DNA of 64,000 nt, taken from NCBI RefSeq assembly GCF_002002725.1, contig NZ_MUNW01000051.1, positions 124,001-188,000 of the forward strand. Reading direction: 5' to 3'. Of the stretch, positions 17,961-26,645 are shown piece after piece. Within the stretch, counting starts at the first letter, position 1, and the number at the start of each line of letters is the position of its first letter. The stretch is from Sinorhizobium sp. A49. Its GTDB lineage: Bacteria; Pseudomonadota; Alphaproteobacteria; Rhizobiales; Rhizobiaceae. The notes beneath the pieces are model-generated. The model was given only the letters and a program-made list of their open reading frames with translations, did no database searches and was not told where the DNA came from. The position numbers and the translations under genes were made by a program.

Positions 17961-19049
17961 CTACTCCAGGAATTGACTGAAAATCTCGTCCAATCGTCTT
18001 GCCGCGGCGGCAAAGGATCGCTCTTCGTGAACAAAGCGGCGGGCGTTTTCGCCAAACTGTCGGCGAGTCTCCGGCTGATCGATCATGTGGCGGATCGCGG
18101 CTGCATAGGAATTGATATCGCCTTCCGGCGTCAGCAGCCCGGTCACGCCATCCCGCACCACCTCCGGCACGCCAGCCGTCCTTTGCGCGATGACCGGAAG
18201 TCCCGCCGCCTGCGCCTCGAGATAGGCCAATCCGTAGGCTTCGCCGCAGCCAGGCCAAAGGTAGAGCGCACTTTCGCCGAGGATGCCCGGGATCTCGCTC
18301 GCGTCTTTTTCGCCGAGCCATGCCAGCCGACCCGCCGGCAACGCGGCAAAAGCATCGCGGACATCCGGCCGGCATGGCCCATCGCCGACAATGGTCATGG
18401 TCCAAGGGCGATCGGCAACCATGGAAAGGGAACGGGCAAGCATCTGATAGCTGTGCATTTTGTCGCCGCTACGCATCATCGCCACGGTGACAAGACGGCA
18501 TTCGTCGACGGCACCGGGGGATACCGATGGGAACCGCGTCGTATCGATAAAGGGGGCCAGCATCGCATGCCGACATGCGGGCGCCGCCTCAACCAGGCCA
18601 TCGCGATCCCGCTGCGTCAGGCAGATATTGACCGCGGCCTGCTCGATGGCGGCAAGCACATGGCGTTGCGCGACGGCGCGGATACCTGCGTTTCGCCGCA
18701 ACGAGTAGGAGGCTTCGGCAGTGACGTAGGGGATGGAAAACTCGGCCGCAAGTCCCGGCCCGATCAGATCCGGCGCCTTGTAGTAGGGGTGGTAGCAGAA
18801 CCAGGCATCGGGCGACGCTCCTGCCAGCCAAAGCTTGCGAAGACGCTCTGTTTCGCCCGCGGCCGCTGCCATCGTCAACGCAAACTGCGTCTCGGAACCG
18901 TCGGCCATGAAGCTGCGCAGTTCGCTTGCGATCGACACTTCGTGCCCGGCTCGTCCCAGCGCATCGATCAGCATGCGCGCCATCAACCGGTCGCCGGACG
19001 GAACAGGGTGGCTGGGCGATTTCAGCGGTGCGTAGAAGGCGATTTTCAT
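17961..19049 (-). CDS. GT4-family glycosyltransferase
   Basis: The 362-residue protein begins MKIAFYAPLKSPSHPVPSGDRLMARML, an N-terminus typical of rhizobial family 4 transferases, and its C-terminal domain has WTMTIVGDGP, LYLWPGCGEAYGLAYLEAQAAGLPVI and VRDGVTGLL. The catalytic E-x7-E is present in GEAYGLAYLEAQ. The ATG at 19049 starts the recognisable fold; upstream in-frame codons look noncoding. It is coupled to the deacetylase-like gene, suggesting that the added sugar is later deacetylated. Confidence 0.85.
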   Translation of the reverse strand: MKIAFYAPLKSPSHPVPSGDRLMARMLIDALGRAGHEVSIASELRSFMADGSETQFALTMAAAAGETERLRKLWLAGASPDAWFCYHPYYKAPDLIGPGLAAEFSIPYVTAEASYSLRRNAGIRAVAQRHVLAAIEQAAVNICLTQRDRDGLVEAAPACRHAMLAPFIDTTRFPSVSPGAVDECRLVTVAMMRSGDKMHSYQMLARSLSMVADRPWTMTIVGDGPCRPDVRDAFAALPAGRLAWLGEKDASEIPGILGESALYLWPGCGEAYGLAYLEAQAAGLPVIAQRTAGVPEVVRDGVTGLLTPEGDINSYAAAIRHMIDQPETRRQFGENARRFVHEERSFAAAARRLDEIFSQFLE

Positions 19050-19123
19050 GCAGGCGGAGCTATCTCGTCTTCCTGGTATGGTGTCAACGGCGGCGGGTCG
19101 TGCAGGCGCAACCTTTGCTCGCG

Positions 19124-19408
19124 TCAATTGACGGGGATGTCGAAGTAATCCCTTCGAACGAGCCTCAGCGATCGGTCGGGCTGGATGATATAGCTTTCTT
19201 TGACAAAACTGCTTCCGCTCATGAAGGTGTGCGGCACGATGCTGCCGACCGGTGCCTTCGTCAGCTTGGTGCGCGGTTGCCCACCATAGGTGATGCTGCC
19301 CGGTATCGGCTCCAGATCTGGCGTCGTGCAACTGGCGAGACTAAGGCTGATGGCGGCAAACAGCAGCAGAAATCTGCCTGAACGTGACATGCGCTTGGCT
19401 TCAGCCAT
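19124..19408 (-). CDS. Small lipoprotein
   Basis: A 94-residue protein with a lipoprotein signal: basic start, hydrophobic core FLLLFAAISLSLASC and lipobox LASC, so it is probably lipidated on the Cys and held in the outer or inner membrane. The mature part (TTPDLEPIPGSITYGGQPRTKL) is Pro/Gly-rich. AAGGAGG lies nine bases before the ATG at 19408, which decides this start. No function is known. It follows the lytic transglycosylase gene after 133 bp and precedes the glycosyltransferase gene by 74 bp. Confidence 0.75.
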   Translation of the reverse strand: MAEAKRMSRSGRFLLLFAAISLSLASCTTPDLEPIPGSITYGGQPRTKLTKAPVGSIVPHTFMSGSSFVKESYIIQPDRSLRLVRRDYFDIPVN

Positions 19409-19541
19409 GACCAGTGCCTCCTTGCGGCCGGCCCCAACGAGGCGCATAGGGCCCATGGCGTTGCCGCCATATCATCCATCTAGCTCTCTTACCCTTATCG
19501 TCAAGAACGGCGCCGGCCACTCAAGCAGACGTGATGCCATT

Positions 19542-20996
19542 CTACTGTGCACTGGCGTCTGACGCAGCCGGCGATTTGGCCGCAGACGTTTCCTGGGCGT
19601 GTTCCGCCAAAAGTTCGTAGGCGACATAGTACTTGTAGATATTGCTGACATATTGCACCGTCTCGCGCCCGACGATCTCGGCGGCAGCATTCTCGACATT
19701 GCCGAACCACAGGTCAGGATCAAGCCCCATGTCTTTTGCCTTCGCCCGAAACTTGTGCAGGTTTCCCGGACCGGCGTTATAGGCCGCAAATGCAAAAAGG
19801 AGTTGGTTCTGCGGCGTGATCTGCGGGTCATTGATGTAGACATCGACAAGATGTCTTAGATATTTCGATCCTGCCTCGACGTTGCGATCCTGATCCTTGT
19901 CGATCCCCTTGATACCGACGGACTTGTCGGCCGCGGTCGATGGCAGCAGCTGCATGACGCCAACGGCGCCGCGCGGGCTTCGCCTGGACTGATCGAGCTG
20001 TGACTCCTGATAACCTTGCGCCATCAGCATGAGATAGTCGAAGGAGTATGTGCCCCCATGCTTGCGGAAGATCTCTACTAGCTTCTGGAAGCGCTCCACA
20101 TCCGCCGGCGCATAGGCGCGCTTCAGCATCTTGTCGCTCTTGTAGTACGTGTTCTTCAGGATGTTGCCGAATGTCGTGCCGACGCGATGCGTCTTGACGA
20201 AGGCATCCAGCGTGGCCTTCAGCCTGGGACTATCCTTGCGGATTGCCCAGGCGATCTGTCCGTGGTCCGACACCAGGATGTCTTCCCGCGCCTTGATATC
20301 CGCAAAGACCGTCGCCCAGATGTCGGCCTTGTACTTATCGACAACCGTCCACGGCAGCAGGCCGGCGTTGACCATCTCGAGCACGTCTTCGTCCTCGAGG
20401 TTTTCATCCATATCCTTGATCGATATCGGCGCACGGCCGGCTTTGACGAAGCCTTCACTCAAGGCAGCCAGATGTTCATAGTAGCTGCTTGATTTCCGGA
20501 CGCGGATCTCCTGCCCACTGAGATCGTCCAGGCTGGCAATCGCCGGCGCCGATGGCCCCGTTACCAGCACTTCCTTGGCCTCGTTGAACAAGGGGTCGGT
20601 AAAATCGACCTTGGCGAGCCTTGCCTCGGTTATCGTGAGGTTGCCCATCACGATATCGCCGCGCCCGTCTTCCAGCGCCGTCAGGAGATGCGCTCGCGGT
20701 ACGGGCACGAAGGCGATGCGAATTTTCTCGATCTCCTTCTTCCGGGCCGCATTGAGCTCCTTCTCCAGTGACGTCCCGAACTCCACGGCCGTGCCGAACT
20801 GCCGGCCGCGGTCGATGAAGTAGATGGTCTTGCTGAATGGAACGAGAATGCGAATGAGGCGTCGTTTCTCCATGACGTCGAGATCGCCCAGATGCGGGGC
20901 GGTGATCGCCTGGAATGTGCTTTCGTCCGATTGTGCCCACGAAGGTCCGATCCCCGCCATTGCGAAGAGCAGGACAAGTAATGCCAGCCGTCTCAT
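19542..20996 (-). CDS. MltF-like lytic transglycosylase with solute-binding domain
   Basis: The 484-residue exported protein (signal peptide MRRLALLVLLFAMAGIGPSWAQ) has an amino-acid-binding-protein-like domain (about 45-285, with DIVMGNLTITEARLAKVDFTDPLF) and a C-terminal SLT transglycosylase domain (about 318-460). The catalytic glutamate is E331 in QGYQESQLDQS, followed by GAVGVMQLLPSTA and FAAYNAGPGN. This is the MltF architecture: it cleaves peptidoglycan glycan strands and may be tuned by ligand binding. The ATG at 20996 gives the signal peptide. The MscS-type channel gene lies 25 bases upstream, so envelope stress or turnover is a likely shared theme. Confidence 0.9.
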   Translation of the reverse strand: MRRLALLVLLFAMAGIGPSWAQSDESTFQAITAPHLGDLDVMEKRRLIRILVPFSKTIYFIDRGRQFGTAVEFGTSLEKELNAARKKEIEKIRIAFVPVPRAHLLTALEDGRGDIVMGNLTITEARLAKVDFTDPLFNEAKEVLVTGPSAPAIASLDDLSGQEIRVRKSSSYYEHLAALSEGFVKAGRAPISIKDMDENLEDEDVLEMVNAGLLPWTVVDKYKADIWATVFADIKAREDILVSDHGQIAWAIRKDSPRLKATLDAFVKTHRVGTTFGNILKNTYYKSDKMLKRAYAPADVERFQKLVEIFRKHGGTYSFDYLMLMAQGYQESQLDQSRRSPRGAVGVMQLLPSTAADKSVGIKGIDKDQDRNVEAGSKYLRHLVDVYINDPQITPQNQLLFAFAAYNAGPGNLHKFRAKAKDMGLDPDLWFGNVENAAAEIVGRETVQYVSNIYKYYVAYELLAEHAQETSAAKSPAASDASAQ

Positions 20997-21021
20997 CTTG
21001 GCCTCCCCAGCCCGAGAGAAC

Positions 21022-23181
21022 CTACTCCTGCGGTGCGCCCTCGCCGAGCGCGACCGCGGCATTCTTCTTGGCGATTGCATCGCGCGTTGCCGCCGCTGCG
21101 GCCGCATTCTGCTCGTCGCCAGCCACCTGCACCGTCGGCGAGGCAAAGGAGATGCCGTTCTTGTCGAAGGCCTCCTTGATCATCGCCTGGGCCCGGCGCC
21201 TGATCTGCGTCTGATGTCCCGGCTTCGTCGTCATCGCGAAGCTCAAGGAGATACCGTAATCACCGAAGGTCTCGACACCCTTCATCTTTACCGTCTCGAT
21301 AATCATCGGCCCCAGCTCCGGATCCGCGAGGAGCTCCGCGCCTATACCCTTCACCACCTTCTTCACCTTGGCAATGTCGGCCTCGTAGGACACGTTGATC
21401 AGGAACTTGTCGATCACCCAGTCGCGGCTCATGTTCTGGACGGCCCCGAGAGAGCCGAATGGCACGGTGAAGACCGGTCCGCGGTGATGCCGGAGCCTCA
21501 CCGAGCGGATGCTGAAGGATTCGACAGTGCCCTTGTAGCTGCCGCTTTGGATATATTCCCCAATGCGAAAGGCGTCATCCGTCATGTAGAAGATGCCGCT
21601 GATCACATCCTTGACCAGGGTCTGTGAGCCAAAGCCTATGGCGACGCCGAAAACACCGGCGCCGGCGATCAGCGGACCGATCTGCACGCCAAGGCCCGAA
21701 AGCACCATCAACACGGCCACGACCAGAATGAAGGCTGCAAGGAAGTTGCGCAGGATCGGCATAAGCGTCAGCAAACGAGTGTTGCGGGCACGTTGGGCGG
21801 GGTCAGTCGTTTCGAAGGCCGCATGCTTGACGCGCAGGCTGATCAGGCTCTTCGTCAGCTGCCAGATCAGATCAGCCGCCAGCAGTATGACGATACCAGC
21901 AAGGACACCACGGAAAATCCGGTTGAAGGCGTCGTCCTGGATCATCATCGATGCGTTGACGCGGAAGACAAGCGCAAGCCAACCCGCCGCCAGGGCAATG
22001 ATCACAAGTCTGGCGCCGCGTTCGATCAACACGTTGCGCATCACGCGCATGTCGTCGTCGGCCGACGTGTCCAGCATCGTCTTGGCAAAGGCGCTGGTGA
22101 AACGCAGAAGCGGCGGCAGGCCGATGATGTAGAGGCCGATCCAGAACAGAACCCGCAAGTCCGCCACCCACAGCAGCCACAACAGCACGAGAAATGCGAC
22201 CATCATGATATTGCCGACCACACGGCGCGAGCCCGTGGTAGCGCCCGCAGGTCGCCGCAGCACGGTAAGGATCGCAAGCGCAAGCACGATAAGACCGAGA
22301 ATGGCAGCAATAAAATTGCGAACGTCCGGGGAGACCGAAAGGGCGGTCATGGCGTCGCCGATGCCCCATATGCCGACCGCCATGCAAATTATCGCCGCTG
22401 ACGAGCGGTACCAGAACCGTGCACCCTCAGCCGTCAGCGAAAAATAGCCGGTTCGGCCGGACGAATCCGTCGCATCGACCGGTCCACCCGACAGCACGGC
22501 GGATGCAATGGTGATCAACAGACGAGCCCCGATCCAGGCAACAAGGAGCGGCGCGATCGTCTTTTCAAGCCGCAACGGCCAGTCGGCCACGGCAAGCACG
22601 GTGGTCGCGGTAACCGCGAACACGAGCAGCGGCAACACTTTGACGAGCATAGAGCGGGCGGGGCCGGTCAACTGGGTCGAACTCAATGTTCGTCTCAGCA
22701 GGTAGCGCAACAGGTATTCGGCGCCGTAGCCGATCAACAGGATGAAGAAGAAACCTTTGAGGATCGGCGCGGTGCCGTGGTTTTCCATCTCGCCCTGGAG
22801 GCGGACGCGCGCCGCATCGAATTCGGGACCAATGCGCGGAACCGCGTTGGTGATGCCGGTCATATGGCGGCGGAGCACAGCCGTCCAGCGCGCCGCAAAC
22901 CCGGCCGCCGGAGCAGAATCGGCAGATGCCGCCGCCTCGGGCGTCGCTGCCGCGGGCCCAGTACCTTCAGGCGTATCCGGCTGTTTCGTGGCCAGCCACT
23001 GCCGAACCTCCGGATCGTTAAGCAATTCGATCAGTTGCTGAACTTTGGCCGGCTCGGTGGCCGGCGTGGACGCTGGGGTCTGAGCCTGGCTCGCAGATAC
23101 AAGTCCCAAGAATACTGTCAAAAAGATAAAAGAACGGGCCACCACACCCCGGAAACCACGCGACGAACCGACACCGGCCAT
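21022..23181 (-). CDS. MscS-family mechanosensitive channel, long form
   Basis: A 719-residue protein with a signal peptide (SFIFLTVFLGLVSASQAQ), a periplasmic N-terminal region and multiple membrane helices (from about residue 160), ending in the MscS domain. The pore-lining helix region is ILRNFLAAFILVVAVLMVLSGLGVQIGPLIAGAGVFGVAIGFGSQ followed by the beta domain DAFRIGEYIQSG and GTVESFSIRSVRLRHHRGPVFTVPFG. These are strong family marks. It releases solutes under hypo-osmotic shock. The long N-terminus places it in the YbiO/YjeP-like size class. Confidence 0.92.
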   Translation of the reverse strand: MAGVGSSRGFRGVVARSFIFLTVFLGLVSASQAQTPASTPATEPAKVQQLIELLNDPEVRQWLATKQPDTPEGTGPAAATPEAAASADSAPAAGFAARWTAVLRRHMTGITNAVPRIGPEFDAARVRLQGEMENHGTAPILKGFFFILLIGYGAEYLLRYLLRRTLSSTQLTGPARSMLVKVLPLLVFAVTATTVLAVADWPLRLEKTIAPLLVAWIGARLLITIASAVLSGGPVDATDSSGRTGYFSLTAEGARFWYRSSAAIICMAVGIWGIGDAMTALSVSPDVRNFIAAILGLIVLALAILTVLRRPAGATTGSRRVVGNIMMVAFLVLLWLLWVADLRVLFWIGLYIIGLPPLLRFTSAFAKTMLDTSADDDMRVMRNVLIERGARLVIIALAAGWLALVFRVNASMMIQDDAFNRIFRGVLAGIVILLAADLIWQLTKSLISLRVKHAAFETTDPAQRARNTRLLTLMPILRNFLAAFILVVAVLMVLSGLGVQIGPLIAGAGVFGVAIGFGSQTLVKDVISGIFYMTDDAFRIGEYIQSGSYKGTVESFSIRSVRLRHHRGPVFTVPFGSLGAVQNMSRDWVIDKFLINVSYEADIAKVKKVVKGIGAELLADPELGPMIIETVKMKGVETFGDYGISLSFAMTTKPGHQTQIRRRAQAMIKEAFDKNGISFASPTVQVAGDEQNAAAAAATRDAIAKKNAAVALGEGAPQE

Positions 23182-23299
23182 ACTGATCTTACCCCCAGCG
23201 ATCGGCGCAGTGCCGATCGATTCCTGTCCTCATCCGCACAAACGCTAACACAGTCCCCGGCGTTTATGCCAACTTCCGTTTTCAGTGCACCATTTCCGA

Positions 23300-25888
23300 T
23301 CAACGGCGGCGGAAACCGCCACCACCACCGCCATGAAATCCGCCTCCGCCTCCGTGAAAACCACCACCGCCGGAGAGCCCGCCTCCGCCATGAAAACCAC
23401 CGCCGCCAAATCCGCCACCGCCGCCACCAAATCCGCCGGGCCGATCAAAGCCACCGCCGCCGTAGCCGCCACCGCTCGGGAGATTCAACGGACGCTGGTT
23501 GTATGACTGATGCTCGAATGAACGCTGATTGCCGATCTGACGCCCGGCACGGTCGATCGCCAGATGGTCGGGCGCGCGATTGCCGATCGCGTTCCCACCG
23601 CCCGTGGCAAGACGATTGTCGCTACGCCTGTTCAGGTTCTGCGCTGCGTCCGGGTGCTGGGTTGCGAACTGCTGACCTGCCTTCTTCGCATCCTGGATCG
23701 ATGGCTTTTGCACCGGCTGCCATCCATCCGGCGTGTGCTTCTGCCATTGGCCGTCATCGCGGCGATAGACGTTGCCATCGCGTCCGGCGTAGACGTCACC
23801 GCCCTTGCCGCCGGCGACAAAGCCATGATTGCCGTCGGAGGTGTGCCAACGGGCAGCGGCACCGCCGGCCGTTGAGCCGCCGCTGATGCGCGCAAAGTCC
23901 GAACCGTTCTTGACCGCAGCCGTCCCCCAGCTGCCATAGACATTGTGCCCGCCCCGCGCGATCGCCGCGTTGCCAGTGCGAGGATTGTAGGCGGCAACGA
24001 AACCGCGTTCGCCGGCAGGCCCATAGCCTGCCGCACCGCGGATGTAGGTGCCGGTCCGCGGGTTGTAGGCGGCACCTGCCGCAATACCGCGATAAGGCCC
24101 GTAGGCATAACCGTAGCGTCCAAATGAACCGACCGCCGGGTTATAGAATGCGCCGACGCCATAGGTTACCGGCCGCGGGTAATAAGGATAGTAGCCCCCG
24201 GCCCAGCCATAGTCCCAGTAATCGTCATAGTACCAGCCGGTGCCATAGACGAACGTGTCCCACGCGAGATATGCCCCGAGATATCCCATGGTATAACCGA
24301 ACCAGACCGCGTCCGGCTCGGTCTGGTAGATTCGGACATAGGTGGCGTTGTAAACCGGCGACGACGGCGGGATCGTATAGATATCGTCGGGAACGGCCTT
24401 TGCCACGCTAAACGGCCCCGTCGGTGTATCGCCGACGAACCAGACCCCGTCTTTCAACACGAAGTACTTGTCGGCGACCTTGATCACCGTCTCGTTGGTG
24501 TTGACGGCGTAGGTGAGCGACGTTCCATCGATCGCCTCGAATTTCGGGTCGCCACTGTAGGCGACGTCCACCTTCACCGAACCGTCGAGCGAGACGCGGG
24601 CCTTCTCGGGGATGCTCGCCTTCAGCCGGGCTTCGGCATTCTCCGAGGTACCCGGAACCGACGAGCGGACCGTGTAATAGGAGGCACTTTCCGGAATATT
24701 CTGGAAATCCCGCGGAAGGTTGGGGGTCGCGAAAATCCAGGGGCCATCAAGCGACGCAGCAGAGAACCAGCGGCCCGAAACGAGCACATACCAGTTCGAA
24801 TCCGCAGGCAAATAGAAAACGTCGCTTTCGGTATTCGTCGCAATCTTCAGCGCGGTCCCCGGCACCGGTTCAAGCTTCGGCTCACCGTTGAAGACGATCA
24901 ACTCCGACGGTTTGTCGGAATAGACGATCTTTGGCGCCGTGCCCTCCCCGGCAACCAGAGGGATCGCCGCCTTCGCATCCTTCCAGTTGTCGTCGTCGGG
25001 CAACTTAGCGAAGAGATCGGGCAGCGCGATTGCTGGCTGCCAGCCATTCGACAGGTCTTTCGATTGTAGCCACGCCTTCTCGTTGCGCAGGTAGTAGGTG
25101 CTGTCGGCGTCGAGCTTGAACAGATCCCAATTGGTGTTGACGGCAAAAGAAAGGCCTTGAACGCCTTTGACCGGCGCGAACACCGCCTTGCCATTCGTCT
25201 GGACAAGCAGCGCCGGCGCCTTGCTGACATAGATCGGTGGCGGATCGGCTTTCAGCCCCTCGACGTTGCCGAGCCGTTCATAGTCGGCAAGGCTCGCGGT
25301 CAGCTTGTCCTCCGACAGCGTTATCGTGCCGACAGGCATCAACTTGCCGACGTCCAATGCCAGGTCGGCGAGTTCCTGCCGATCGAGAACCGAGAAATTG
25401 ATTTCGTCGACCTTGATGTCGGAGACGATCACCTCGTTCGAGGCACTATCCGTCACGGTCTTGCCCGTCACCCCGATGACACCGAAGATCGGCTTGGCAT
25501 CGTCGGACTGCTTGTACTCGGCAGCGATCAGGGCGTCGAGATCGGTAAAATCCTTCCAGGCATTAACCTGGGGTTGGTGGAGCGTGATCGTCGCCCCCTT
25601 GTCGGTCTTGTAGGCGCGCGGCCATCCGAGACCTTTCGGATCTGCATCGCTCAGGTATTTGCCGCTGACGAAGCCATCCTTTCCCTCGAAGCTGACGGCG
25701 CACCATGTGCCGGCATCGTCACATTCCTTGACATCGACCTGCGCGCCCTCGTCTATCGTTCCCATGCTGTCGAACCCGGTGCCAGGACCGGCCCGAAAGT
25801 TGACCGACGCCGTGGTCGTGGCCGGACCTGCCCACGCTGGAGCGGAAGCAATGGCGAGCAGTGTCAGGGTGAAACTTATTGCGCGCAT
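23300..25888 (-). CDS. Large exported SH3-domain protein with Tyr/Gly-rich tail
   Basis: The 862-residue product has a signal peptide (ISFTLTLLAIASAPAWA) and a bacterial SH3 domain (about 22-85; SVNFRAGPGTGFDSMG). The middle (about 85-560) has repeated segments such as ALKIATNTESDVFYLPADSNWY and SLTYAVNTNETVIKVADKYF, a repeated module seen about three times. Then come a Tyr/Trp-rich stretch (GWYYDDYWDYGWAGGYYPYY), AYNPRTG repeats, and a Gly/His/Phe-rich C-terminus encoded at about 23300-23480. Function is unknown; a surface or periplasmic scaffold is plausible. Copy a of the 20-bp motif lies 101 bp upstream. Start chosen at the ATG that begins the signal peptide. Confidence 0.85.
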   Translation of the reverse strand: MRAISFTLTLLAIASAPAWAGPATTTASVNFRAGPGTGFDSMGTIDEGAQVDVKECDDAGTWCAVSFEGKDGFVSGKYLSDADPKGLGWPRAYKTDKGATITLHQPQVNAWKDFTDLDALIAAEYKQSDDAKPIFGVIGVTGKTVTDSASNEVIVSDIKVDEINFSVLDRQELADLALDVGKLMPVGTITLSEDKLTASLADYERLGNVEGLKADPPPIYVSKAPALLVQTNGKAVFAPVKGVQGLSFAVNTNWDLFKLDADSTYYLRNEKAWLQSKDLSNGWQPAIALPDLFAKLPDDDNWKDAKAAIPLVAGEGTAPKIVYSDKPSELIVFNGEPKLEPVPGTALKIATNTESDVFYLPADSNWYVLVSGRWFSAASLDGPWIFATPNLPRDFQNIPESASYYTVRSSVPGTSENAEARLKASIPEKARVSLDGSVKVDVAYSGDPKFEAIDGTSLTYAVNTNETVIKVADKYFVLKDGVWFVGDTPTGPFSVAKAVPDDIYTIPPSSPVYNATYVRIYQTEPDAVWFGYTMGYLGAYLAWDTFVYGTGWYYDDYWDYGWAGGYYPYYPRPVTYGVGAFYNPAVGSFGRYGYAYGPYRGIAAGAAYNPRTGTYIRGAAGYGPAGERGFVAAYNPRTGNAAIARGGHNVYGSWGTAAVKNGSDFARISGGSTAGGAAARWHTSDGNHGFVAGGKGGDVYAGRDGNVYRRDDGQWQKHTPDGWQPVQKPSIQDAKKAGQQFATQHPDAAQNLNRRSDNRLATGGGNAIGNRAPDHLAIDRAGRQIGNQRSFEHQSYNQRPLNLPSGGGYGGGGFDRPGGFGGGGGGFGGGGFHGGGGLSGGGGFHGGGGGFHGGGGGGFRRR

Positions 25889-26157
25889 CTCGCATCTCCG
25901 ACGTGGTCGAAACTGTCTTATTGCCCGCGGGTTTATACGCGGGTCGGGCCCACATTCTTCAACACCATCGCTCCGGCCCGATCCGGCGCAAGTACGTAAC
26001 AGTAACAACAGCCGTAACTTCGGGCCTGCCTGGGCGCGTAGCGGCTCGTTCCGGAGCAATTATGCGTGTATTGGCGCCTAGTGATTGCATCGAGTCATTT
26101 ATTCGAGCAAACTCATATGTATGATTTGGTGACGCCCTACATGCGGAGGAAACACAC
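25889..26157. promoter_or_regulatory. Divergent region upstream of SH3 protein and XRE regulator
   Basis: 269 bp holding motif copy a, a TATAAA-containing small hairpin at 25924-25943 (CCCGCG ... CGCGGG) and, before the GTG at 26158, a strong GGAGGAAA ribosome-binding site. Confidence 0.5.
25990..26009 (-). promoter_or_regulatory. 20-bp regulon motif, copy a
   Basis: AAGTACGTAACAGTAACAAC on the plus strand; read toward the SH3-protein gene it is the reverse complement. It ends 101 bases before that start codon. It is the GTAAC-A-GTAAC (direct) variant rather than the GTAAC-N-GTTAC palindrome, and shares that feature with copy e. Confidence 0.75.
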
Positions 26158-26616
26158 GTGAACACGAAAGCACCCAGCCAGATTGATGTCTTTGTCGGTT
26201 CCCGCGTCAGGATGCGTCGGTTGATGGCCGGGTTGAGCCAGGAAAAACTGGCGGATGGACTCGGAATCACCTTCCAGCAGGTCCAGAAATACGAAAAAGG
26301 CACGAATCGCATCGGCGCCAGCCGGCTACAGGCCATAGCCGACGTTCTCGGCGTTCACCCAAGCTTCTTCTTCCAGGAAGGCGAAGAAGGCGCAACCCCG
26401 CGGGCGGGCCTTGGCGATGTGCGCGAACCCAACGAGATCTCGTCCTTCGTGTCGTCGAAAGAGGGCATTGCGCTCAACCGGGCCTTCCTGAAGATTACCG
26501 ACCCGGTCCTGCGCAAGAAGATCATCTCGCTGGTCGCGGCTGTCGCACAGACGCCCGAGGCAGAAGCTGTCGCAGCCCATGGCGGCGCGACGCACGCCCC
26601 TGACCTCCACGGATAG
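26158..26616 (+). CDS. XRE-family regulator, PraR-like
   Basis: A 152-residue DNA-binding protein with a helix-turn-helix (about 12-66): RVRMRRLMAGLSQEKLADGL and GITFQQVQKYEKGTNRIGASRL. This phrase is characteristic of the rhizobial PraR/XRE group. The C-terminal half (SKEGIALNRAFLKITDPVLRKKIISLVAAVA) also matches that group and probably dimerises. It starts with GTG at 26158 behind a GGAGGAAA site. It is read in the same direction as the SARP-like regulator, YcaO and TfuA genes, so it may control them; it could also act elsewhere. Confidence 0.9.
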   Translation: MNTKAPSQIDVFVGSRVRMRRLMAGLSQEKLADGLGITFQQVQKYEKGTNRIGASRLQAIADVLGVHPSFFFQEGEEGATPRAGLGDVREPNEISSFVSSKEGIALNRAFLKITDPVLRKKIISLVAAVAQTPEAEAVAAHGGATHAPDLHG

Positions 26617-26645
26617 GCACAACCGGTTGCCGATGAGATAGCCAG

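Noticed and set aside
23300-23480. Repeated CCGCC-rich units resembling a tandem repeat or CRISPR.
   Set aside because: They encode the Gly-rich tail of the SH3 protein in frame, vary in length and lack unique spacers.
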